In this document: positions 56,444-63,631 of the stretch, piece by piece
Layout of the letters: each line of letters starts with the position of its first letter
Position numbering within the stretch: the first letter of the stretch is position 1
From: CAWGJC01 sp965276665
Lineage (GTDB): Bacteria; Pseudomonadota; Alphaproteobacteria; Acetobacterales; Acetobacteraceae
Length of the DNA stretch: 64,000 nucleotides
Assembly: GCA_965276665.1 (NCBI GenBank)
Contig: OZ255620.1
Span: 3,596,001 to 3,660,000, forward strand
Reading direction: 5' to 3'
Position numbers and translations under genes: made by a program
Notes under the pieces: generated by a model
What the model saw: only the letters and a program-made list of their open reading frames with translations
Databases searched by the model: none
What the model was told of the DNA's origin: nothing

Positions 56444-58219
56444 ATGTCCGTGACCGCCCCCGTGCCCCAGGCTCCTGAGCCCCAGCCCGGCATGGATGCC
56501 GCCGCGGCGATCGACCGTTTATGCACGGCGGTCGATGCGAGTGCGATGATGCGGCATCTCGAGACCTTCGCGCGCCGGATGAAATTGTCGGGCACGCCGG
56601 ATGAACAAGAAAGCTTCCGCTACCTGCAATCGGTGCTCGATGGCTATGGCTATCGCACACGGTTGATCCGGCATCCGGCCTATATCAGCCTGCCCGGCCG
56701 CGCCAGCGTCGAGATCGGGACGCAGAGGCCGGATTGCATCACCCACTCCTTCTCGCGCCCGTCGCCGCCCGGCGGCACGCGCGGCATCGTGGTGTATGGC
56801 GGCCTCGGGCGCGCGGAGGATTTCGCCGGGATCGACGTGCGGGGCCGCATCGTGCTGCTGGAATCGATCGCCAATCCGGCGGCGACCCTGCGCGCATCTT
56901 CTGCCGGCGCGATCGGCCAGGTGCATATCAGCCCGCATGAGCATCTGCACGAGATGTGCGTCTCTCCGGTCTGGGGCAGCCCGACCGATGCGACGGTGCG
57001 CAACTTGCCGAACGCCGTGGTGATGAGCCTGCGCAAAGCCGATGGCGATGCGCTGAAGCAGCGCGCGCAGGCGGGCGAGCAGGTCGAGATCGTGCTGCAC
57101 GCGGAGGTCGATACCGGCTGGCGCACCACGCCGCTGCTGCAGGCCGAGCTCATGCCGGATTCAGCTGCGGAAGACGCGCCGTTCGTGATGTTCTCGGGCC
57201 ACCACGACACCTGGTATTTCGGGGTGATGGATAATGGCGGCGCGAACGCGACGATGTTGGAGGTCGCCCGCGTTCTCGCGGGCGAGCGCGCGGCCTGGCG
57301 GCGCGGCCTGCGGCTCTGCTTCTGGTCCGGCCATTCGCACGGCCGCTACTCGGGCTCCACCTGGTATGCCGACCACCATTGGGAGGCGCTCGCGGCGCGC
57401 TGCGTCGTGCATGTGAATGTCGATTCCACCGGCGCGAAGGGCAACACCGTGATGTCGGACGCGCTGGCCTCCGCCGAGCTGATGGCGCTCGCCGCCGACG
57501 CGGTGCGTACGCAAGGCGGCCAGGAGCTCGACGGGCTCCGCATGAGCCGCGCCGGCGACCAATCCTTCTGGGGCATCGGCATTCCATCGCTGTTCATGGG
57601 AATCGGCGAGCAGCCGGCCGGCGCGGCGGACAATGTGATGGGCGCCGTGCTGGGTGGTGGCGCACGCAAGGGCGCCGGGTTCGGCTGGTGGTGGCACACG
57701 CCGGACGACACGCTCGACAAGATGGATCCGGAGCTTCTGGTACGCGACACCCGCGTCTACGTCCACGCGATCTGGCGCCTGCTGACCGATCGCGTGCTGC
57801 CGCTGGATTACGCCGCCTTCGCCACTGCGCTCAACGCCGAGCTGAGCGCGCTGGAGGGCCGGCTCGGCGAGGCGTTCGATCTCGGCATGCTGATCGCCCG
57901 TGCGCGGCAGCTCGGCGAGCTGGCAGCCGCGCTGCCGGCCGCTGCGGGCGATGGCGCAACGGCGGACCAGGCGCTGCTTGCCGTCTCCCGCGCGCTGGTG
58001 CCGATGGATTACACGAGCGGCGACCGGTTCGACCACGACCCGGCGCTCGGCCAGGCGCCCTATCCGGTGCTCGACCCGGTGCGCCGGCTTGCCGCGAGCC
58101 CGCCAGGTTCGGACGAGCACAATTTCCTCGCCGTCGCCGCCACGCGCGCGCGGAACCGCCTCGCCTACGCGCTGCTCGAGGCGATCTCGGCCTTGCAGCG
58201 ACACGGCAAGGCCGCTTGA
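56444..58219 (+). CDS. M28 peptidase family protein with altered active site
   Basis: A 591 aa protein with the M28 (aminopeptidase Y/Q) metal-binding frame: SGHHDTW (His253, Asp255), MDNGGAN (Asp263), VNVDSTG (Asp327) and WWHTPDDTLDKM (His418). A protease-associated insert precedes it (about 90-230). The glutamate pair that carries the catalytic base and a zinc ligand (normally WGAEExGLxGS) is replaced by WSGHSHGRYSGS (295-305), so peptidase activity is doubtful. No signal peptide is apparent. ATG at 56444 follows GAGGAAA. It is probably co-transcribed with the sulfatase. Confidence 0.85.
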   Translation: MSVTAPVPQAPEPQPGMDAAAAIDRLCTAVDASAMMRHLETFARRMKLSGTPDEQESFRYLQSVLDGYGYRTRLIRHPAYISLPGRASVEIGTQRPDCITHSFSRPSPPGGTRGIVVYGGLGRAEDFAGIDVRGRIVLLESIANPAATLRASSAGAIGQVHISPHEHLHEMCVSPVWGSPTDATVRNLPNAVVMSLRKADGDALKQRAQAGEQVEIVLHAEVDTGWRTTPLLQAELMPDSAAEDAPFVMFSGHHDTWYFGVMDNGGANATMLEVARVLAGERAAWRRGLRLCFWSGHSHGRYSGSTWYADHHWEALAARCVVHVNVDSTGAKGNTVMSDALASAELMALAADAVRTQGGQELDGLRMSRAGDQSFWGIGIPSLFMGIGEQPAGAADNVMGAVLGGGARKGAGFGWWWHTPDDTLDKMDPELLVRDTRVYVHAIWRLLTDRVLPLDYAAFATALNAELSALEGRLGEAFDLGMLIARARQLGELAAALPAAAGDGATADQALLAVSRALVPMDYTSGDRFDHDPALGQAPYPVLDPVRRLAASPPGSDEHNFLAVAATRARNRLAYALLEAISALQRHGKAA

Positions 58220-58237
58220 GGGAGCCCGCCGTCGCCG

Positions 58238-58447
58238 TTCCGCCAGGTAGTTCGACGACCACATGATGCGACCGGCGCCGAACGTCTCGACCAAAATGGT
58301 GTAGAAACGCTGCGGCGTGCTAGCCACGCCGCGCGCCGCCTCTATGGTGTTGATCGATGTCTTCGCACAGGCGTTTGGAAACACCGCGAGATCGAAGGGC
58401 GGGCGGATCATCTCATAGGCGGCTCGCCGACCTTTTGCCCCAGCCAT
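58238..58447 (-). pseudogene. Amidohydrolase (family 2) remnant
   Basis: The minus frame reads FPNACAKTSINTIEAARGVASTP, then RFYTILVETFGAGRIMWSSNY. This matches the C-terminal barrel strands of amidohydrolase-2 enzymes (FPNVYxKxS... LVExFGAxRIMWGSNYP). Only about 70 residues remain; the N-terminal metal site is missing and the frame runs into the end of the M28-type gene on the other strand. Confidence 0.7.
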
Positions 58448-58476
58448 GGTCGAAGGCGACGCGGTCGGTTAAAGTG

Positions 58477-58586
58477 TTTTCAGTTAAGCCGGCGCCGGCC
58501 ACCCGGCCCTCAACGAAGTATACTACCGCTGGGAGCCGGGTGGGGACGAGGGCCGGCGTCGACCCCACCGAAGGTGAAATGCTCTA
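58477..58586. repeat. Sequence sharing ends with the repeat at 50976-51010
   Basis: TTTTCAGTTAA at 58477-58487 is the exact reverse complement of TTAACTGAAAA at 50993-51003, and GAAATGCTCTA at 58576-58586 differs by one base from AAAATGCTCTA at 51000-51010. The stop codon of the GntR gene lies in this string. Confidence 0.55.
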
Positions 58587-59234
58587 ATCGCGGCGGGCGG
58601 CGCTGATGAGGCTGATGCGCGCGTGAAATGCGTTGCGGATGTGCTCGCGGGCCCGCGCTTCCGCCTCGTCCGCGTCGTGCTGCGCGATGGCGGTGACGAT
58701 CGCCTCGTGCTCCTCGATCGATTGCAGCCCGCGGCGCGGGACCGCGAGCGTGGTGCCGGCGAGCAGCACGAGGGAGAGCCGCATGTTCTCGAGCATCTCG
58801 TTGAGAAACCGGTTGCGGCCGCAGAGCCGCATCTGGCGGTGAAAGCTGCGGTTTCGCGTGGCGAGTTCCTGCGGCGCGCCGATCAGCGCGCGATCCGCCT
58901 GCACCATTTCCTGCAGCACCTGCACCTCGGTGCTCGAGGCATGGATGGCCGCCAGTCGCGCCGCCGTGCCCTCCAGAACTTCGCGCATCAGATAGAGCTC
59001 GGCCATCTGCGAATAATCGAGCCGCGCGATGACCGCGCCGTGATGCGGCTCGTGCAGCACGAGCCCCTGCATCTCGAGCCGCTTCAGCGCCTCGCGGATC
59101 GGCGTGCGGCTGATGCCGAAGCGCATGGCGAGCTCCGCCTCCCGCAGCCGCGCGCCCGCGGCGAGCGCGCCCCTCTCGATCGCCTCCAGCAGCATCTCAT
59201 AGGCGCCGACCGCGCTCGACCTCGATTGCTTCAA
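58584..59234 (-). CDS. GntR family transcriptional regulator, FCD (FadR) subfamily
   Basis: About 216 aa. The winged helix-turn-helix is clear (YEMLLEAIERGALAAGARLREAELAMRFGISRTPIREALKRLEMQGLV), followed by the all-helical FCD domain with the metal-binding histidines in NRSFHRQM, EEHEAIVTAI and AREHIRNA. There is no ATG near the N-terminus; TTG at 59234 gives the usual length, with TTG at 59306 as an alternative. It is divergent from the tcuB-like operon and most likely controls it via the palindrome at 59376-59395, with a carboxylic acid as effector. Confidence 0.92.
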   Translation of the reverse strand: MKQSRSSAVGAYEMLLEAIERGALAAGARLREAELAMRFGISRTPIREALKRLEMQGLVLHEPHHGAVIARLDYSQMAELYLMREVLEGTAARLAAIHASSTEVQVLQEMVQADRALIGAPQELATRNRSFHRQMRLCGRNRFLNEMLENMRLSLVLLAGTTLAVPRRGLQSIEEHEAIVTAIAQHDADEAEARAREHIRNAFHARISLISAARRD

Positions 59235-59375
59235 TCTCGTCCCGTCCCGTGATCCGCCACTGTCGAGGAGGGATGCGGCCCGCCCGGCGGCGATGACGGA
59301 TACCAAATCGGGCGGCGCCGTGCATCAAGGCGATCGCTGCCCGGCGCTTGCTTCGCAGCGATGGGCCCGATACGT

Positions 59376-59395
59376 TTGTATACCGCAGGATACAA
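59376..59395. promoter_or_regulatory. Candidate GntR/FCD operator
   Basis: TTGTATACCGCAGGATACAA has perfect 6-base arms (TTGTAT and ATACAA) around an 8-base centre. It lies between the divergent GntR gene and the tcuB-like gene, 80 bases before the latter. Short TTGTAT/ATACAA palindromes are typical of FCD-type GntR targets. Confidence 0.65.
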
Positions 59396-59475
59396 GGTTC
59401 GGGACCGGTGTGGCGGGTTCGGCATATCGATCGGCACGGTGTTCGGCCGCATCGCGGGAAGGGAGGCGGGACGCC

Positions 59476-60633
59476 ATGCCAGACAATGACGGGCTCGGCA
59501 CGGAAACGCAGCGCATCACCTATGAAGACGCGCGCCGCGTGACCTATGAGGATGCGCGCCGCGACATGGATATCTGCAATGCCTGCCGCTATTGCGAAGG
59601 CTTCTGCGCCGTGTTCCCGGCGATGGAGCGGCGGCGGGCTTTCGCGGACGGCGATCTCGAGTTCCTGGCCAATCTTTGCCACAACTGCCGCGGCTGCTAT
59701 TACGCCTGCCAATACGCGCCGCCGCATGAATTCGGCATCAACCTGCCGCGCGTCTTCGCCGAGCTGCGCACCGAGAGCTACGCGCACTATGCCTGGCCGG
59801 CTTCCCTCGCGCGGCTCTTCTATCGTAACGGGACGGTGGTCTCCGTCGTGACCGCGCTCGGCATGGCGGTGCTGCTGGCGCTCGCCTTTGCGCTGATCGC
59901 GCCCGGCACCCTGTTCGGCCGGCATCCGCAGCCCGGCGGGTTCTACACGGTGATCCCCTGGGCGGTGATGACGGCGATCGCCGCGATCACCTTCATCTTC
60001 GCTCTGGTTGCGCTCTGGATGGGGGCGGTGAATTTCTGGCGCGCGACGGGGGGTGGATCGGCGGCGAACGGCGGCGCGATTCTGCGCGCCGCGCATGACG
60101 TGTTCACCCTGCGCAATCTCGGCGGCGGGGGAGGCGGCTGCAACGACCGCAGCGAGAGCTTCTCGACCACGCGGCGGCGTTTCCACCACGCGATGTTCTA
60201 CGGCTTCCTGCTTTGCTTCGCCTCGACCTGTGTCGCAACCTTCTACGACCACATGCTCGGGCAACCGGCGCCGTACCCGTTCTTCAGCCCACCCGTGCTG
60301 CTCGGTTTCGTCGGCGGCCTGGGCATGTTGGTCGGCACGGGCGGCCTCATCTGGCTCAAGGTGACGGGCGATCCGGAACCGGCGGCGCCGTCCCTCATGG
60401 GGCCGGATTACGCCTTCCTGTTCCTGCTCGGGCTCGCGGCCGCGACCGGGCTGCTGCTGCTCGCCTTCCGCGCGACCGGCGCGATGGGCACGCTGCTCGC
60501 GCTGCATCTAGGCGTGATCCTCGCGCTATTTCTGCTTTTGCCCTACAGCAAGTTCGTCCACGGCATCTATCGCTCGGCGGCGCTCCTCAGGAATGCGATC
60601 GAGGATCGGGCGGAAGAGACGCACGCTGCATGA
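59476..60633 (+). CDS. tcuB: TcuB-like tricarballylate/citrate utilization iron-sulfur membrane protein
   Basis: A 385 aa protein with two four-cysteine iron-sulfur motifs near the N-terminus (Cys34/37/40/44 in CNACRYCEGFC, and Cys68/71/74/78 in CHNCRGCYYAC), then six hydrophobic segments. This is the layout of TcuB, which passes electrons from the flavoprotein TcuA (tricarballylate dehydrogenase) to the quinone pool. No TcuA gene is in the window; the next genes are a CMD-family protein and a thioesterase. ATG at 59476 follows GGGAGG. An oddity is the duplicated peptide TYEDARR at residues 15-21 and 23-29, encoded by a 24-base tandem repeat at 59515-59562. Confidence 0.9.
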   Translation: MPDNDGLGTETQRITYEDARRVTYEDARRDMDICNACRYCEGFCAVFPAMERRRAFADGDLEFLANLCHNCRGCYYACQYAPPHEFGINLPRVFAELRTESYAHYAWPASLARLFYRNGTVVSVVTALGMAVLLALAFALIAPGTLFGRHPQPGGFYTVIPWAVMTAIAAITFIFALVALWMGAVNFWRATGGGSAANGGAILRAAHDVFTLRNLGGGGGGCNDRSESFSTTRRRFHHAMFYGFLLCFASTCVATFYDHMLGQPAPYPFFSPPVLLGFVGGLGMLVGTGGLIWLKVTGDPEPAAPSLMGPDYAFLFLLGLAAATGLLLLAFRATGAMGTLLALHLGVILALFLLLPYSKFVHGIYRSAALLRNAIEDRAEETHAA

Positions 60634-61217
60634 CGATGCGCGGCGGATCGCCGGAGACGGTCATGCGTCTCAAGCCGATCGTCTTCGACGCGCTCTCTGA
60701 CGAACAGCGATCCGTGCTGCGGGAGGCGCAGGAAGGCCCACGCGGTCACGTGCCGAAACCGATGCTCGGCTGGATCGGCAGCCCCGAGCTCGCCCGCCGG
60801 GCGCAGCATCTCGGCGCCTTCGTGCGCTACGGGACCACGCTGCCGCCGCGTCTCTCGGAACTCGCGATCCTGATCACCGCCCGGCATTGCTGCTCGGCCT
60901 ATGAATGGCAGGCGCATAAGCGAGAGGCGCTGAAGGCGGGGCTCGAACCGCTCATCATCGACGCCATCGCCGCCCGCCTTCCGCCGCCCTACGCGGACGA
61001 GCCGGCGCGGAGTATCGACCGCTTCGCCTGGGCCTTGCTCCGGCAGCATCGCGTGCCGCAGGATATCTATGACGAGGCGGTTCGGCAGTTCGGCGAACGC
61101 GGCGTCAGCGAGCTCATCGGGATCATCGGCTACTACGTGCTCGTCGCGATGACGCTCAACACGTTCGAGTTCGACCTGCCGGAGGGCATGGTCGCGGAGA
61201 TCTCCCATGACGATTGA
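60630..61217 (+). CDS. Carboxymuconolactone decarboxylase family protein
   Basis: A 195 aa all-helical protein of the CMD/AhpD fold. The core reads LPPRLSELAILITARHCCSAYEWQAHKREALKAGL (about residues 70-104), with the YEWxxH motif and a Cys-Cys pair in place of CxxC, and YADEPARSIDRF. ATG at 60630 overlaps the tcuB stop (ATGA); ATG at 60636 or 60663 would also fit. It may be a decarboxylase, a lactone-handling enzyme or a peroxidase-like protein. Its coupling to TcuB suggests it acts on the same carboxylic acid. Confidence 0.87.
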   Translation: MTMRGGSPETVMRLKPIVFDALSDEQRSVLREAQEGPRGHVPKPMLGWIGSPELARRAQHLGAFVRYGTTLPPRLSELAILITARHCCSAYEWQAHKREALKAGLEPLIIDAIAARLPPPYADEPARSIDRFAWALLRQHRVPQDIYDEAVRQFGERGVSELIGIIGYYVLVAMTLNTFEFDLPEGMVAEISHDD

Positions 61218-61605
61218 CGCGGTCGCGCGACGCCCGTTTCACGAATTGCTCGGCCTGCAATATGGGGAAGTGGCAAACGGCCGGTCGGAAGTCTCGCTCC
61301 CGCAGGATCCGCGCCTCGGCAACAGCCGGGGCGACGTGCATGGCGGGGCGATTTTCAGCCTGCTTGATTCGGCCTGCGCCACCGCCGCGCGCTCCAGCCT
61401 GCCGGCCGGCTCGGGCTGCGCCACGATCAGCCTGACCGCGAGCTTTCTGACACCCGGTCGCGGCCGTCTCGTGGCGATGGGAACCGTGCTGCGCACCGGC
61501 AAGCGGATCGTCTCGGTCGAGGCCGAGGCACGCGACGAGAGCGGCGCGCTGGTCGCCAAGGCTCATGGCACCATGGCCGTCCTGCGTCCGCGCGGCGAGG
61601 GCTGA
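61207..61605 (+). CDS. PaaI-type acyl-CoA thioesterase (hotdog fold)
   Basis: A 132 aa hotdog-fold thioesterase. The active-site stretch is NSRGDVHGGAIFSLLDSACATAA (HGG at about 45-47), and the sheet follows (ATISLTASFLTPGRGRLVAMGTVLRTGKRIVSVEAEARDE). It would hydrolyse an acyl-CoA, possibly a dead-end or aromatic ester. It overlaps the CMD-family gene by 11 bases and its 3' end overlaps the convergent TetR gene by 43 bases. Confidence 0.9.
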   Translation: MTIDAVARRPFHELLGLQYGEVANGRSEVSLPQDPRLGNSRGDVHGGAIFSLLDSACATAARSSLPAGSGCATISLTASFLTPGRGRLVAMGTVLRTGKRIVSVEAEARDESGALVAKAHGTMAVLRPRGEG

Positions 61606-62207
61606 GGCTCGGCCGACTGGAATAGGCGCTCGCCCAGGCGCTCGAGAAAGGCCATCCAGTCGCGCTGGAAGCTCGGGTCGGTACCGTCCCGGCCGGTGAC
61701 CATGCGGGTGATCTGGCCGAACGCGATCGGGTAGGTCGCGAGCGCGAGCGTCGCGAGCTGGATCAGCCGGTAATCGAACTCCGCCGGGAGCTGCCCGTCC
61801 TGCTGCATGCGGCGGATCGCCTCGCCGTATTCCGCGATGCGCTGCTGCCGCTCCCGCCTGCCCGGGATGGTGCTGTTGCGCATGCTTGCCGCCTCCCAGG
61901 CGAGGAACCGGATATAATCGATGTCGCCCGCGCGCCGGCGGAACCGCTCGGCGAGCAGATGCGCGGGGTTCTCCGGCAGCGTCTCGCTCCAATGCGCGCG
62001 CGGCCGGAACTTCTCGTCATGCACCTGTTGGAACAACCGCTCCTTGGTCCCGAAATGATGCGCGATCAGCTGCTTGCTCACCTTGGCCCGGCGCGCGACG
62101 GCGGAGAGCGTGGTGCCGTCGAAACCCCGCAGCGAGAACTCCCGCGCCGCCGCGGTGATGACGCGCCGGCGGGTGCGTTCGGGATCTCTCGTGCTGCGCT
62201 GCGGCAT
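61563..62207 (-). CDS. TetR family transcriptional regulator
   Basis: A 214 aa regulator. The helix-turn-helix is RRRVITAAAREFSLRGFDGTTLSAVARRAKVSKQLIAHHFGTKERLF, followed by a helical ligand domain containing RFLAWEAASM and RLIQLATLALATYPIAFGQITRM. The start at 62207 (MPQRSTRDPER) fits the family; the frame extends to 62288. It is divergent from the iron-type binding-protein gene, and CTTGAC half-sites between and beyond them are candidate targets. Its 3' end overlaps the convergent thioesterase gene. Confidence 0.92.
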   Translation of the reverse strand: MPQRSTRDPERTRRRVITAAAREFSLRGFDGTTLSAVARRAKVSKQLIAHHFGTKERLFQQVHDEKFRPRAHWSETLPENPAHLLAERFRRRAGDIDYIRFLAWEAASMRNSTIPGRRERQQRIAEYGEAIRRMQQDGQLPAEFDYRLIQLATLALATYPIAFGQITRMVTGRDGTDPSFQRDWMAFLERLGERLFQSAEPQPSPRGRRTAMVP

Positions 62208-62223
62208 CGGCGTGACCTTCTTA

Positions 62224-62236
62224 CTTGACGCTTGAC
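62224..62236. promoter_or_regulatory. Direct CTTGAC repeat in the TetR/ABC divergent region
   Basis: CTTGAC occurs at 62224-62229 and 62231-62236 in direct orientation, one base apart, 17 bases upstream of the TetR start. The same hexamer forms two palindromes at 63441-63479 on the other side of the binding-protein gene. Confidence 0.5.
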
Positions 62237-62324
62237 AAATTGCTGGCGGCTTGCGGCGACCGGGACCACACTGCGCCCGGGCGTCCATTCAAAGAAGCGA
62301 ACCCCGTGAGGCAAGGAGAAGGAA

Positions 62325-63440
62325 GTGGTGCAGCGGATCAACCGTCGTGACGTGTTGCAGGCCGCCATGCTCGGGGGCGCGGGCGCGTTGCTCGGCGCCC
62401 CGAGGGTGCATGCGGCACCGACCGACGTCGAGACCGTCGAGATCACGCCCGCGCTCATCGCTGCCGCGACGCACGAGGGCAGCGTCGTCGTGCGGTACAG
62501 CTCCCCCGTCGACGAGATGCGGCAGATGGCGGACAGTTTCGAGAAGCGCTTCGGCATCAAGGTGCAGATGGACCGCAAGGTCGGCGTGCTCGGCACGCAG
62601 CAATTCGCCACCGAAGAGCATGCCGGTCAGCATGTCATGGACGTCAACTACTCCGCGGATCCGGCCGGGATCGATGATCTCATGGCGCAAGGATTGCTCC
62701 TCAAATACACGCTTCCCGACCTCGCGAACAAGCTCGACCCCGGGACGTACCTGCCCGAGCAGGGATATTGCCCGAAATGGACCGAGATCGTGATCTCCTA
62801 CAATCCGGACGCGATCCCGCACGACAAGGCCCTTAATATGTTCAAGACGTGGAACGGCCTGCTCGATCCCAGCCTGAAGGGCAAGATCGGGCTGAACGAG
62901 CCCGCCGGCGGCGGCGTGCCCTTTGCGACCTACCTGATGTTCTATCGTCATCCGCAATACGGGCGTGCCTTTCTCACCAAGTTGGCGGCGCAGAATCCAC
63001 GACTCTATCCCGGCTCGGCGCAGGGGCGTGAGGATCTCGCGGCAGGCGCGATCTCGGTCTTCATTCCGAACTGGGAATCGATCGCGATGCTCACCTTCCT
63101 GGCGGGCGACAAGACCGCCTGGACCTATCCCGAGATCGCGCCGGCTTTTGCCAACACCTATCTGGTGATCTCCAAGAAAGCGCCGCACCCGAATGCCGCG
63201 CGGCTGTTCAGCAGCTGGTTCTTCACGCCGGATGGCGCGCAGGTCATCGAGCTCGCCCAGGCCAAGCCGACGCTCAAGGGCGCACCGGACAACCGCACCG
63301 CGGTTACAAAACTCAAGCAGACGAGCTGGTGGCGCCCCTATCCCGAATCGATCCGCTGGATCCCCGACACGGCGGATTGGGTAAAGAATTCCGATGACCT
63401 GATTCCCGACATGCGGAGCGCGCTCGGCTGGACCGGATAA
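62325..63440 (+). CDS. ABC transporter substrate-binding protein, FbpA/AfuA (iron/polyamine) type
   Basis: A 371 aa periplasmic binding protein of the family 1/FbpA group. The signal (RINRRDVLQAAMLGGAGALLGAPRVHAAP) is Tat-like. The mature chain begins the two-domain fold with GSVVVRYSSPVDEMRQMADSFEKRFGIKV, and has DPSLKGKIGLNEPAGGGVPFATYLMFY and a C-terminal SSWFFTPDGAQVIELAQAKPTLKG. Start is GTG 62325 (or GTG 62328) after AAGGAGA. The partial permease gene follows at 63632. Ferric iron is one possible ligand, but many relatives bind phosphonates, sugars or polyamines. Confidence 0.88.
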   Translation: MVQRINRRDVLQAAMLGGAGALLGAPRVHAAPTDVETVEITPALIAAATHEGSVVVRYSSPVDEMRQMADSFEKRFGIKVQMDRKVGVLGTQQFATEEHAGQHVMDVNYSADPAGIDDLMAQGLLLKYTLPDLANKLDPGTYLPEQGYCPKWTEIVISYNPDAIPHDKALNMFKTWNGLLDPSLKGKIGLNEPAGGGVPFATYLMFYRHPQYGRAFLTKLAAQNPRLYPGSAQGREDLAAGAISVFIPNWESIAMLTFLAGDKTAWTYPEIAPAFANTYLVISKKAPHPNAARLFSSWFFTPDGAQVIELAQAKPTLKGAPDNRTAVTKLKQTSWWRPYPESIRWIPDTADWVKNSDDLIPDMRSALGWTG

Positions 63441-63479
63441 CTTGACGGGCGTCAAGCAAGGAGCTTGACAGAGGTCAAG
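63441..63479. promoter_or_regulatory. Two tandem CTTGAC-N4-GTCAAG palindromes
   Basis: CTTGACGGGCGTCAAG (63441-63456) and CTTGACAGAGGTCAAG (63464-63479) each have perfect 6-base arms and a 4-base spacer; their centres are 23 bases apart, about two DNA turns. They begin directly after the binding-protein stop codon and precede the permease gene. They are likely operators, possibly for the TetR protein at 61563-62207. Confidence 0.65.
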
Positions 63480-63631
63480 CTCTGACGTTTGCTGAACTTA
63501 TCCGGCGCCCGTGACGCCGGATCAGCATCCCGAAGCGGCAAAGACCGCGGGTGGGGAGGGAGAATGTTTGGGAGCGTGACCGCCCCGGTGGCGTCCGCAG
63601 GCCGTCTTGCCTGCGAGTCCGGCATTGCGGG

